Positions 9,244 through 17,071 of a stretch of 64,000 nt of DNA are shown one piece after another. The notes below the pieces were generated by a model, which was not told the DNA's origin, searched no databases, and saw only the letters and a list, made by a program, of their open reading frames with translations. A program made the translations under genes and the position numbers. How positions within the stretch are numbered: position 1 is the first letter of the stretch; the number at the start of each line of letters is the position of its first letter. Source of the stretch: JALYNX01 sp035292685 (GTDB taxonomy: Bacteria > Actinomycetota > Acidimicrobiia > Spongiisociales > ZC4RG35); assembly GCA_035292685.1 (NCBI GenBank), contig DATDPP010000072.1, forward strand, positions 1 through 64,000, read 5' to 3'.

Positions 9244-10116
9244 ATGGACCTGGCACCAACCGAGCTCCCACACGTCCTGGTGCTCACCGGTATGTCGGGG
9301 GCGGGACGATCGTCTGCGGCCGACATCCTCGAAGACATGGGCTACACCGTGATCGACAACCTTCCGCCGCGTCTGTTGGCGCTGGCCGCCCAATCCCACG
9401 ACATGCCTCAAATCCACAAGCAGCTGGCAGTGGTCATCGACTCCCGGGGCGGTCTCGACATGGACGAGCTGCGCGCAGCGATGGACGAACTGGCCCGGGA
9501 AGGGGTGATGACCAGGGTCGTCTTCCTCGACGCTGACGACGACGCCATCGTCAGTCGGTATGAGGAGAACAAGCGACCCCATCCTCTGGGTCTGGCCACC
9601 ATCTCGGACGCAATCGGAGCCGAAAGGGAATTGCTGGCCGACCTCCGTGAGGCGGCCGACGTCATAGTCGACACCTCGAGCCTGAACGTGCACGAGCTGA
9701 GAGAGCGTCTCAACGCCCAGTTCAGCGGGGAAGAGATGACCAGGCCGATGCGAGTTTCGATCAGGTCGTTCGGCTACAAGCATGGAACCCCCCGCGACGC
9801 CGATCTCCTCCTCGACGTCCGATTCCTGCCCAATCCTTACTGGGTGCCCGAACTGCGCGACCTGCGGGGGACCGATCAGGCAGTGGCCGAATATGTGATG
9901 CAGGACGAGAACGCCAAGGGGTTCGTCGACCGGATCGACGACCTCTTGAAGTTTCTCATCCCACGCTTCGAGGCCGAGGGGAAGTCCTATCTATCGGTTG
10001 GTATCGGCTGTACGGGGGGCCACCATCGCTCGGTTGCCATCGCCGAGGAGTTGGGCCGGCGATTGGGGCAGCTCGACGTGAAAGCGGCGGTGCGTCACCG
10101 CGACATCAACCGGTGA
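9244..10116 (+). CDS. rapZ: RNase adapter / nucleotide-binding protein RapZ
   Basis: This is a 290-aa P-loop protein of the RapZ (YvcJ) family. The Walker A, GMSGAGRSSA, near residues 16-25 has Arg in place of Lys, a variant I associate with actinobacterial members. The conserved C-terminal part has GCTGGHHRSV. In E. coli RapZ presents the sRNA GlmZ to RNase E; in actinobacteria its role is less clear. The stop overlaps the yvcK start as GTGA. Confidence 0.93.
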   Translation: MDLAPTELPHVLVLTGMSGAGRSSAADILEDMGYTVIDNLPPRLLALAAQSHDMPQIHKQLAVVIDSRGGLDMDELRAAMDELAREGVMTRVVFLDADDDAIVSRYEENKRPHPLGLATISDAIGAERELLADLREAADVIVDTSSLNVHELRERLNAQFSGEEMTRPMRVSIRSFGYKHGTPRDADLLLDVRFLPNPYWVPELRDLRGTDQAVAEYVMQDENAKGFVDRIDDLLKFLIPRFEAEGKSYLSVGIGCTGGHHRSVAIAEELGRRLGQLDVKAAVRHRDINR

Positions 10117-11084
10117 GACCCGAAACCGCGGTCGCCCTCGAACCACTGCTCCTCGATCCGGACGGTCCGATCGTGGTCGCCATTGGTGGGGGCCACGGAC
10201 AAGCCGCCGCGCTGGAGGCGATCCAGTATTACGCCGGTGAGATCTCGGCGCTGGTCTCGGTGGCGGATGACGGCGGCTCGTCGGGACGACTGTCCGGTCT
10301 AGGGATGCCGCCTCCCGGGGACGTGCGACGATGCCTCCTGGCATTGACCCCCGAGCCCTCGCTTTGGTCTGAGCTGTTCGCCCACCGTTTCCGGGGCGGA
10401 GACGTGGCCGAGCACTCTCTCGGCAACCTGATCCTGGCTGCTCTCACCGATCTCTTCGGGGACTTCGAATCCGCGGTGGCCACCGCGGAGCGGATGCTGG
10501 GGACGTTGGGGTCGGTGATCCCGGTGGCTGATCACCCCGTCGTGCTGGTGGCGACCATCGACGGGAAGGAGGTGGTCGGGCAGGGAACGATCTCGAAGAC
10601 CGTGGGTGACCTGACCGAGCTTCATCTCGAGCCCCGTGACGTGGTTGCCACCCGACGCGCTCTGGCCTCCGTTGCCGTGGCCGACCAGATTGTCATCGGC
10701 CCCGGGAGCCTCTACACCTCGATCATCTCGGCTCTCGAGGTGAGCATGCTGGCTCCGGCGGTCATGGGCGCCGATGCCCAACGGGTCTTCGTCCTCAATC
10801 TGATCACCCAGGACGGGGAGACGCTCGGCCTCGACGGGGTCGCCCACCTTGAGGCGATGGCGACCCACACCGGGGTCACCGGGCCCGGGATCGTCGTCGT
10901 TCACAACGGGATCCTCGACGTGCCCGAAGGTCACGAGCAGGTCAGGCTCGATAGCGAGGAGGCGGCCGGTCACGGGTGGAGGGTGGTGGCCGCCGATGTG
11001 GCCAACGAGTGGGCAGAATGGCCGACCCACGATCCCCTGAAGCTGGGAAGGGTTCTCGAAGAGCTGGCCGTCACCGAGGCTTGA
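10113..11084 (+). CDS. yvcK: Gluconeogenesis factor YvcK (CofD-like)
   Basis: The 323-aa protein belongs to the YvcK/CuvA family, related to the CofD 2-phospholactate transferase fold. These proteins bind UDP-sugars and affect envelope and carbon metabolism. The N-terminal nucleotide site reads IGGGHG, followed by VADDGGSSGRLS, then HSLGNLILAAL near residue 106 and GPGSLYTSI. The GTG start overlaps rapZ. In most actinobacteria whiA follows directly, and often gap; here pgk starts four bases after the stop. Confidence 0.93.
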   Translation: MRPETAVALEPLLLDPDGPIVVAIGGGHGQAAALEAIQYYAGEISALVSVADDGGSSGRLSGLGMPPPGDVRRCLLALTPEPSLWSELFAHRFRGGDVAEHSLGNLILAALTDLFGDFESAVATAERMLGTLGSVIPVADHPVVLVATIDGKEVVGQGTISKTVGDLTELHLEPRDVVATRRALASVAVADQIVIGPGSLYTSIISALEVSMLAPAVMGADAQRVFVLNLITQDGETLGLDGVAHLEAMATHTGVTGPGIVVVHNGILDVPEGHEQVRLDSEEAAGHGWRVVAADVANEWAEWPTHDPLKLGRVLEELAVTEA

Positions 11085-11088
11085 CCCG

Positions 11089-12231
11089 ATGTCACCCTAT
11101 CTGACTCTGGACGACGTGGATGTTGCTGGGCTTGCGGTGTTGGTGCGCTCCGACCTCAATGTGCCTCTGGATGGGGGAGCGGTTGCGGACGACTTCCGGA
11201 TCGAAGCCGCCCTGCCCACCCTGGAGCGTCTGGTCGATTCCGGCGCCAGAGTCACGGTGTGCTCGCATCTCGGTCGACCACAAGGAGTAGATCCTGCCTA
11301 CTCCCTGCGCCCGGTGGCGGCCCGAATGGCCGAGCTGTCTTCGAAGGCCGTGGTCTTCGAAGATGAGGAGGAAGGCCAGATCCGGGTGCTGGAGAACACG
11401 AGGTTCCTGCCCGGTGAGACCAATAACGACCCGGCGCTCGCCAACCGGCTTGCCACCGGGGTCGATCTCTTCGTTCAGGATGCCTTTGGCAGTGTGCATC
11501 GAGCCCACGCCTCCACCGTTGGAGTGGCCGAGAGGGTCAAGTCCGTTGCAGGGCCGCTCCTCGACGCCGAGTTGAAGGCCTTGGGGAGGTTTCTCGAAGA
11601 ACCGGACCGGCCCTACTCGCTGGTCCTGGGAGGCGCCAAGATCTCGGACAAGCTCGCCGTGATCCAGAATCTTCTTCCCAGGGCCGACGCCATCCTGGTT
11701 GGAGGCGGGATGTGCTTCACCCTGCTGGCGGCCAAGGGAATCGAGGTCGGGGACTCACTGGTGGAGCCGGAAATGATCGAGAGCGTCAAAGGCCTGCTGC
11801 AAGGGTACGACGAGGAGAAGATCATCCTTCCCTCGGATATGGTCGTTGCCGAGGCATTCAGAGAGGACGCAGCCGCTGAGACCGTCTATATCCGTCACAT
11901 TCCCAAAGGCACCATCGGGCTCGACATCGGCAAGGAGACGGGGGCGCTGTTCGCCGGTGTGATCCGCGACTCGAACACGGTGTTCTGGAACGGACCGATG
12001 GGGGTCTTCGAATGGGAGAGGTTCAGGACGGGCACCGAGCGAATCGCCCATGCGATGGCAGAGTCTTCGGGATTCACCGCAGTGGGAGGAGGTGATTCGG
12101 TGGCCGCACTTCGGATGCTCGGGCTTCAGGGTGAGGTGGACCACGTCTCTACCGGGGGTGGCGCCGGTCTCGAACTGCTCGAGGGCCGGATTCTGCCCGG
12201 GGTCGAGGTGCTGGGAAGATGGACCCAATGA
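11089..12231 (+). CDS. pgk: Phosphoglycerate kinase
   Basis: Pgk transfers a phosphate between 1,3-bisphosphoglycerate and ADP in glycolysis. Recognisable parts of the 380-aa chain are LVRSDLNVPL at the N-terminus, SHLGRP, LGGAKISDKL at the hinge and GGGDSVAAL near the C-terminus. It is slightly shorter than the usual 390-400 aa. It is followed by tpiA (ATGA overlap) and gpm, a glycolytic cluster without gap. Confidence 0.97.
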   Translation: MSPYLTLDDVDVAGLAVLVRSDLNVPLDGGAVADDFRIEAALPTLERLVDSGARVTVCSHLGRPQGVDPAYSLRPVAARMAELSSKAVVFEDEEEGQIRVLENTRFLPGETNNDPALANRLATGVDLFVQDAFGSVHRAHASTVGVAERVKSVAGPLLDAELKALGRFLEEPDRPYSLVLGGAKISDKLAVIQNLLPRADAILVGGGMCFTLLAAKGIEVGDSLVEPEMIESVKGLLQGYDEEKIILPSDMVVAEAFREDAAAETVYIRHIPKGTIGLDIGKETGALFAGVIRDSNTVFWNGPMGVFEWERFRTGTERIAHAMAESSGFTAVGGGDSVAALRMLGLQGEVDHVSTGGGAGLELLEGRILPGVEVLGRWTQ

Positions 12232-13001
12232 CTGAGCCCAAGAAGCTGATGGTCGGGAACTGGAAGATGAACGCCACCCACCTGGAGGCGATCCAGATGG
12301 TCCAAAAGCTCTCCTACCGATTGGACCCTGGCGACTTCGACCGGGTTGAGGTGGTAGTGGCCCCACCATTCACCGCGCTGCGCTCGGTGCAAACCGTCAT
12401 CGAGGCCGACCACTTGTGGATCGGGTTGGGGGCCCAGGACGTGTACTGGGAGGAGTCGGGGGCATTCACCGGGGAGATCTCCGCCCCGATGCTGGCCAAG
12501 CTCTCGGTGCAGCACGTGATCGTGGGCCACTCCGAGCGCCGCCAATTGTTCGCAGAGAGCGACGATGCGGTAAACCGGAAGGTGCGCGCAGTGTCCGGAG
12601 CCGGGATGCGGCCCATCATCTGTGTGGGGGAGACCCTCGAGCAAAGGGAAGCCGGGGAAGCCCAAGGGGTGGTGATCGGGCAGGTCGTCGCCGCGCTGAA
12701 TCGGATCGACGTCGAGGTGATCGCCACGTCCGCCATCGCCTATGAGCCGATCTGGGCCATCGGAACCGGTCGCCACGCCTTGCCCGATGACGCCGGCCTC
12801 ATGGCGGAGACGATCCGATCGACTGTGGCCGATCGTGTCTCCAGCGAAGGGGCTTCGGGGATGAGGATCCTCTATGGCGGATCGGTGAACGCCGCCAACA
12901 TCAAGGACTTCATGGCGAAGGCCGAAATCGATGGGGCGCTGGTGGGTGGGGCCTCCCTCGACTCAGACAACTTCGCCTCTATCGTCAGGTATTGGCTGTG
13001 A
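12228..13001 (+). CDS. tpiA: Triosephosphate isomerase
   Basis: This TIM-barrel enzyme interconverts glyceraldehyde 3-phosphate and dihydroxyacetone phosphate. It has the NWKMN substrate loop, catalytic His in GHSERR, catalytic Glu in YEPIWAIGTG and the phosphate-binding GGSVN. The product is 257 aa. ATG 12228 is preferred over ATG 12219 because it makes an ATGA overlap with the pgk stop and has a GGGAAG ribosome binding site at a proper distance. Confidence 0.96.
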   Translation: MTEPKKLMVGNWKMNATHLEAIQMVQKLSYRLDPGDFDRVEVVVAPPFTALRSVQTVIEADHLWIGLGAQDVYWEESGAFTGEISAPMLAKLSVQHVIVGHSERRQLFAESDDAVNRKVRAVSGAGMRPIICVGETLEQREAGEAQGVVIGQVVAALNRIDVEVIATSAIAYEPIWAIGTGRHALPDDAGLMAETIRSTVADRVSSEGASGMRILYGGSVNAANIKDFMAKAEIDGALVGGASLDSDNFASIVRYWL

Positions 13002-13741
13002 CCTACCGTCTGATCCTGCTTCGACATGGCGAGTCGACCTGGAACCAGGAGAACCTGTTCACCGGCTGGACCGACGTCGGGCTCACACCGCAGGGCGAAG
13101 AGGAGGCGAGGATTGGGGGGCGTTTGATGCTCGAGGAGGGGCTTCGGCCGGACATCCTCCACACCTCGGTCCTGGTGCGAGCGATCAGGACGGCCGAGAT
13201 CACATTGGCGGAGATGGGTCTTTCACATCTCCCGGTGCGACGATCCTGGCGTCTCAACGAGCGTCACTACGGCGCACTGCAGGGTTTGGACAAGAAGGAG
13301 ACCGCCACAATTCACGGGAGCGAGCAGGTGCTGCTGTGGCGACGCAGTTACGACATCGCCCCGCCGGCCCTCGATCCCGACGACCAGCGACACCCGGCCC
13401 ATGATTCCCGGTATGCGTCACTGGCCCCGGACCTGCTCCCCGCCACCGAGTGCCTCGCCGATGTCGTGACCCGGATGCTTCCCTACTGGCACGACGTCAT
13501 CGTCCCCGACCTGAGGGCGGGGTTGACGCCCCTGATCGTCGCCCACGGCAACTCGATGCGTGCCCTGGTCAAGCATTTGGACGGGATCAGCGACCAGGAG
13601 ATCGTGGATCTCAACATTCCCACCGGGCTTCCCCTCGTCTATGAGCTGAGTGACCGGCTCCGCCCGGTGACCAGCCGCTACCTCGGGGATCCCGAGGCGG
13701 CGAAGGCCGCGGCGGAGGCCGTGGCCAGGCAGGCCGGATAG
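12998..13741 (+). CDS. gpmA: 2,3-bisphosphoglycerate-dependent phosphoglycerate mutase
   Basis: This histidine-phosphatase superfamily enzyme interconverts 3- and 2-phosphoglycerate. The phospho-accepting histidine is in LLRHGES at the N-terminus, followed by ENLFTGWTDVGLT and later LNERHYGALQGLDK, all typical of the cofactor-dependent type. The second histidine is in VAHGNSMRAL. GTG 12998 overlaps the tpiA stop (GTGA) and is preferred over TTG 12992. The gene sits in the place where secG usually follows tpiA. Its 3' end is followed by repeat copy A. Confidence 0.94.
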   Translation: MTYRLILLRHGESTWNQENLFTGWTDVGLTPQGEEEARIGGRLMLEEGLRPDILHTSVLVRAIRTAEITLAEMGLSHLPVRRSWRLNERHYGALQGLDKKETATIHGSEQVLLWRRSYDIAPPALDPDDQRHPAHDSRYASLAPDLLPATECLADVVTRMLPYWHDVIVPDLRAGLTPLIVAHGNSMRALVKHLDGISDQEIVDLNIPTGLPLVYELSDRLRPVTSRYLGDPEAAKAAAEAVARQAG

Positions 13742-13752
13742 GCACCAGATTT

Positions 13753-13831
13753 CCTCCCCCAGGAGCGGAGCGACGTTGGGGGAGGTGGATCGGCCGTAGG
13801 CCGAGACGGAGGGGGCAACCAGCCACGCGAC
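13753..13831 (+). repeat. Repeat family copy A (single R unit)
   Basis: This is one unit of the family also found at 30076-30198, 30591-30721 and 41795-41866. A 9-bp stem (13753-13761 with 13777-13785) encloses a 15-nt loop. Next comes a small perfect hairpin, TCGGCC-GTA-GGCCGA (13790-13804), and a GGAGGGGGC end. The outer flank reads, in reverse complement, CGCGTGGCTGGT, like the head of copy C. The small stem differs in sequence from copy B but stays fully paired. It could also act as a transcription terminator after gpmA. Confidence 0.8.
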
Positions 13832-13854
13832 TGGGTAAAGGCAACCCCTACTGG

Positions 13855-13879
13855 TAAAGTTTCGCTGCCGTCCGGATAA
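13855..13879 (+). promoter_or_regulatory. Sigma-28 (FliA/WhiG)-like promoter before secG
   Basis: TAAAGTTT at 13855-13862 equals the enterobacterial FliA -35 consensus, and CCGGATAA at 13872-13879 resembles its -10 (GCCGATAA). The spacer is two bases shorter than the consensus, so this is only a suggestion. A second GGTAAAGG lies just upstream at 13834. Confidence 0.25.
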
Positions 13880-13910
13880 CCGGGTGGCTCCCCTAAACCT
13901 CGGGTAGGCA

Positions 13911-14150
13911 ATGGCCGTCGTCGAAGCAATCGCAATCGTCATCCATGTGATTCTCTCCCTCGCTGTGGTAGCTCTGGTGCTCCTCCACTCCGGTAAAGGG
14001 GGTGGGCTATCCGATGTGTTCGGTGGCGGCATGGCCACTTCGAGTCTCGGCGGGTCCACCGTCGTTGAGCGAAATCTCGACCGTCTCACTGTGGTGGTTG
14101 GGACCCTCTTCGGCATCAGCACCATCTCGCTGACCTTCCTCTTGAGCTAG
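13911..14150 (+). CDS. secG: Preprotein translocase subunit SecG
   Basis: SecG is the small accessory subunit of the SecYEG channel. The 79-aa product has two membrane segments (residues 4-24 and 55-76). Between them is the conserved cytoplasmic stretch LHSGKGGGLSDVFGGG, which is diagnostic. Position after the glycolytic genes and before a tRNA-Leu matches other actinobacteria. Confidence 0.95.
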   Translation: MAVVEAIAIVIHVILSLAVVALVLLHSGKGGGLSDVFGGGMATSSLGGSTVVERNLDRLTVVVGTLFGISTISLTFLLS

Positions 14151-14177
14151 GGCCGGCTGTACACTCGCTCGGCTCCG

Positions 14178-14263
14178 GTCGGAGTGGCGGAATTTGGTAG
14201 ACGCGCCAGGTTGAGGGCCTGGTGGAGCATGGCTCTGTGGGGGTTCGAGTCCCCCCTCCGACA
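14178..14263 (+). tRNA. tRNA-Leu(GAG)
   Basis: The acceptor stem GTCGGAG pairs with CTCCGAC (14256-14262). The anticodon stem CCAGG/CCTGG encloses loop TTGAGGG, giving anticodon GAG. A variable arm of class II size and a T-arm GGGTTCGAGTCCC are present. The gene is 86 nt to the discriminator base. Only CC then G follows, so the terminal CCA is not fully encoded here. Its last 24 bases (14242-14265) recur at 14906. Confidence 0.95.
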
Positions 14264-14265
14264 CC
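14242..14265 (+). repeat. tRNA-Leu 3' end, first copy of 24-bp direct repeat
   Basis: These 24 bases, from the T-arm to the CC of the 3' end, are identical to 14906-14929. Integrase elements typically duplicate a tRNA 3' end, so this is a candidate attachment-site half. Confidence 0.75.
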
Positions 14266-14406
14266 GCATAACCCGACCCGCATCGGTTGGACCCGGATCC
14301 CTCAGAATCGTCGGCTACGACGCAGGCTCGGGTTGGGCCCCTCGAATGTCCTCTGTAATTCGACTCATCGCACTATCCGGCGTGTGATTCGGATGGGAGG
14401 CTTATT

Positions 14407-14859
14407 GTGTGCACGATGCGGCGACTTAGGTTCCTAACAGTCTTCGTGCTGCTGACGGCCGCGTGCTCCAGTTCGGGGAACGACGTTGATATCTCCCTTT
14501 TGGAGAGCGAGGTCGATGTCTCAGTCTTCGAGTGGGGCATGGGTCATTCTCCAAGCTCGGTGAGCTCGGGCAGGGTCACGTTCATCGTCACCAACGACGG
14601 AACCAAGGGCCACGAGTTGGTGATCGTGAAAGATGTCGCCGCGGCGGACCTGCCGACCGAGCAGCTTGGCTATGTGGCCACTGGTGAGATTCCTGAAGGA
14701 GCCTTGATCGGTGAGATCAGTGAGCTCGGTGAGGGCGCTACGGCGAGGGGCACCTTCGACCTAGCACCGGGCACCTACACGATCTTCTGCAACGTCGTCG
14801 ACGACTTTGGAGCCCATTTCGCGTTGGGGATGGTCGATACGGTCGAAGTGACCGCCTGA
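14407..14859 (+). CDS. Cupredoxin-domain lipoprotein
   Basis: The 150-aa product has a lipoprotein signal peptide with lipobox LTAAC near residues 17-21, so it should be anchored outside the membrane. The mature part looks like a type I copper protein: a first His in GHELV, then Cys in YTIFCNV, His in GAHFAL and Met in GMVDT, in the spacing of plastocyanin-like domains. It probably carries electrons or binds copper, partner unknown. It is the only gene between the two tRNA-Leu 3'-end repeats. GTG 14407 or ATG 14416 may initiate. Confidence 0.8.
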   Translation: MCTMRRLRFLTVFVLLTAACSSSGNDVDISLLESEVDVSVFEWGMGHSPSSVSSGRVTFIVTNDGTKGHELVIVKDVAAADLPTEQLGYVATGEIPEGALIGEISELGEGATARGTFDLAPGTYTIFCNVVDDFGAHFALGMVDTVEVTA

Positions 14860-14905
14860 CAGCCGCCACCATCTAGGACCGCGTAAAGGTGGGGTGTCTC
14901 CCCGA

Positions 14906-14929
14906 GGTTCGAGTCCCCCCTCCGACACC
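14906..14929 (+). repeat. tRNA-Leu 3' end, second copy of 24-bp direct repeat
   Basis: This is identical to 14242-14265 but stands alone, with no acceptor, D or anticodon arm upstream. The next base is A, completing CCA. It is therefore a tRNA fragment rather than a second tRNA gene. Confidence 0.8.
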
Positions 14930-14937
14930 AAGCAGAC

Positions 14938-15435
14938 CTAGCGCGTGGGCGTGATCGTGAGGAGGGGAAGCCCGGCCACGAAGGTCTCCACCTTCTTCTG
15001 CCAGCCCTCCTCCAGCGGCCCCTTGATACCGGTCACCAGGACCGAGTCCTCGGCGACCTCGACAAGACCTTTGCCCTGCAAGATCTCGTTCATGATCGGG
15101 ATGATGCGCTGCCACTTCGCCAGATCCTCTTCGGTGGGCATCTGGCCGGTCTTCTTGTTCGGCTGTGGTGCCAACGCGGTGGTAAGGATGGCGTACTTCG
15201 TGCCGGCAGGCAGGGTCACCTTCTCCAGGAAGCGGCGCATCCCGCGGATCGGCTTGCCCATACGCCCAGGCGAGCTGAATAGGTAGAGGTCGGCCGGCGC
15301 CAGCTCCGTCGGTCTCACATCTCCTATGTGATGGACATTGACCGTGACGCCCTTGGCGGTCATCTGCTTCTTGAACTCCTCCGCGACCATGGCCCCGTTG
15401 CCAAACTTGGAGGCGTGGAAATACTCGATCTTCAT
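14938..15435 (-). CDS. Flavodoxin-domain protein
   Basis: The 165-aa product starts as a flavodoxin: a beta strand MKIEYFHASKFGNG at the phosphate-binding position (the first loop is HASKFGNG), then ADLYLFSSPGRMGKP, the 50s-loop equivalent. No other domain follows. It would bind FMN and act in electron transfer or redox sensing. The gene is convergent to the tRNA fragment and its stop lies nine bases from it, so it may be the first native gene after the insertion, or part of it. Confidence 0.7.
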   Translation of the reverse strand: MKIEYFHASKFGNGAMVAEEFKKQMTAKGVTVNVHHIGDVRPTELAPADLYLFSSPGRMGKPIRGMRRFLEKVTLPAGTKYAILTTALAPQPNKKTGQMPTEEDLAKWQRIIPIMNEILQGKGLVEVAEDSVLVTGIKGPLEEGWQKKVETFVAGLPLLTITPTR

Positions 15436-15578
15436 GGTTTTGCCATCGTCGCGACCGCGCCCGCGCCGGCGGTAGGGTCGTTGGTCCTGATCGGCTACTG
15501 ATCTGCTCTCCTGCTGCCGATGATCACATAGCGCCTTTCCGGTGCGGCTCGTGAACCCCGATCAGGAACGAGACCGGT

Positions 15579-16604
15579 GTGAGCAACAGAGTTGAAGACC
15601 TTCGCGACCTGGCCCAGCTCCTGGACGAAGGGAAGATCACACAAAGGGAGTTCGACCTCGTCAAGGACGAGCTCCTCGAGGCTCCGGTCGAGGATTGGGC
15701 CGGCTCCCCGATCGAGGTCGAGGCGCTGCCGGTCGAAGTCGAGGCCCTTCCCTCTGGGATCCCCCTGCACTCCAACGGCGGCCGGTCAGACGACGACTCG
15801 CCGCTCGAGGCATACGCCGAAATCCCGGAAGCGGGCGCTGACGTGGAGCCGAAGTCCGATCCCGATTGGATGGTGTTCGCCAAGCAGATCCCGCAGCTCT
15901 ATTGGGCGTCGCTGGGTTGTGCCCTGCTCTCGGTCTTCGTTGGTGGGTTGTTCGCTCCTGTCGCCTGGGTCACGGTCGGGGTGGCGATCGTGACCCTGGT
16001 CAAGGTGAAGGAGCCGAGTATGCGCTGGATGGCCTGGACTGGCCTGGCGGTGGGGGTGGGGTTCTCGATCATCGGGATCGGCGCCTTCGGTCCCAGCGGC
16101 AGCGTCGACGCCCAATCTCTACCCGAGACCCCAGCCGCGGCTGAGGAGCTGCCCGAGATTCCGGTCGGTTCTCTGGGCATCGAGTTCGGCGATCTGAGCG
16201 AGGGATGGAACGCCCTCCCCGATCCACCCTTCATCCTGAAGGGGATCGCCACCACACCCGAGGCGGGCGCTCTGGACAGCTTCGTGTATCGCTTCGATGA
16301 GGCGGCGCTATTGGCCGGCGCCTACAACCCGTCGGACGGCTATGTCTACGCCTTGATGTCCAAGACCGGGATTCGCCACCAGTCGCGGTCCAATGTGTTC
16401 TTGCATCTGTGCTATCTCCTCTACCCGGGCACCCAGGATTGCTTCGACACCTACATTGAAGAGAGTGGCATATACGGGAAGACCGCCGAGGAGTTGTCCG
16501 AGGCTGACCACTTCTCCAGCTGGGTGTTCCAGGGCAACGAATGGCGCGTGGAGATCGTCGATGACATCGAGACGATCCGTGTGCTCGGCCCGCCGCAGCA
16601 CTGA
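15579..16604 (+). CDS. SHOCT-domain membrane protein
   Basis: The 341-aa product starts with a SHOCT-like motif (residues 4-33, LAQLLDEGKITQREFDLVK), a short helical module often attached to membrane proteins. An acidic linker follows, then two or three membrane segments at about 95-165. A C-terminal domain of about 165 residues, beginning near GSLGIEFGDLSEGWNAL, has no recognisable family. It probably faces outward. The start is GTG. The function is unknown. Confidence 0.75.
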   Translation: MSNRVEDLRDLAQLLDEGKITQREFDLVKDELLEAPVEDWAGSPIEVEALPVEVEALPSGIPLHSNGGRSDDDSPLEAYAEIPEAGADVEPKSDPDWMVFAKQIPQLYWASLGCALLSVFVGGLFAPVAWVTVGVAIVTLVKVKEPSMRWMAWTGLAVGVGFSIIGIGAFGPSGSVDAQSLPETPAAAEELPEIPVGSLGIEFGDLSEGWNALPDPPFILKGIATTPEAGALDSFVYRFDEAALLAGAYNPSDGYVYALMSKTGIRHQSRSNVFLHLCYLLYPGTQDCFDTYIEESGIYGKTAEELSEADHFSSWVFQGNEWRVEIVDDIETIRVLGPPQH

Positions 16605-16709
16605 CTCGACCGGGGCGGATGCGCGGTCGACGGTTCCTGACGAAAAGTGTCAATCGGCCCTGGCCTCCTGCTCACTTGGGAGTTATCACATCGGGTAAGG
16701 AGGTCTGAC

Positions 16710-17048
16710 ATGACTACCAGTACCGGTCACGGGCACTGGCACCTTCATTTCTGGCCGAAGGGACGCTTCGGGCGCTGGTCGGTGTTCTCAGCGTTGGCTT
16801 TCCTCGTGGGGGTCCTGGGCCTGGCGTTGGCAATAGCTTCGGGAGAGGAACGGGGCGAGACTTTGACCGACAACTGGTGGTTGAGCGGACCCGCACTGCT
16901 GGGCGCGGCTGGTGCATTCTCGGCCCTGGTGACCGGGGTGGTTGCGATGATCCACGAGCATGACCGGTCGATCGCGGTGATCCTCTCGACCCTGATTGGG
17001 CTATTGGTCGCCTCCTTCGTCACTGGCGAAATCGCCGTTCCCCACTAG
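16710..17048 (+). CDS. Small three-helix membrane protein with His-rich N-terminus
   Basis: The 112-aa product has an N-terminal histidine-rich stretch (GHGHWHLHF) and three hydrophobic helices at about 22-40, 52-77 and 84-108. ATG 16710 is chosen because a near-perfect ribosome binding site, AAGGAGGT, lies at 16697-16704. The 21-codon upstream extension has none. I do not recognise the family; related small proteins are common in actinobacteria without known function. Confidence 0.75.
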   Translation: MTTSTGHGHWHLHFWPKGRFGRWSVFSALAFLVGVLGLALAIASGEERGETLTDNWWLSGPALLGAAGAFSALVTGVVAMIHEHDRSIAVILSTLIGLLVASFVTGEIAVPH

Positions 17049-17071
17049 GTCGAAGTGGCTCACACGAGACC

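Larger units (their letters stand above)
14266..14929. mobile_element. Possible remnant of a tRNA-Leu-integrated element
   Basis: A 664-bp segment lies between two identical 24-bp copies of the tRNA-Leu 3' end. It carries one gene, a cupredoxin lipoprotein, and no integrase. The distal copy is followed by A, so it completes CCA, whereas the copy in the intact tRNA is followed by G. That is what is expected if an element restored the tRNA with its own attachment site and displaced the original end. Most of the element would have been deleted since. A local duplication is the alternative explanation. Confidence 0.4.

Noticed and set aside
14880..14930. Second tRNA-Leu gene
   Set aside because: Only the T-arm half and the 3' acceptor strand are present; there is no D-arm, anticodon arm or 5' acceptor strand.
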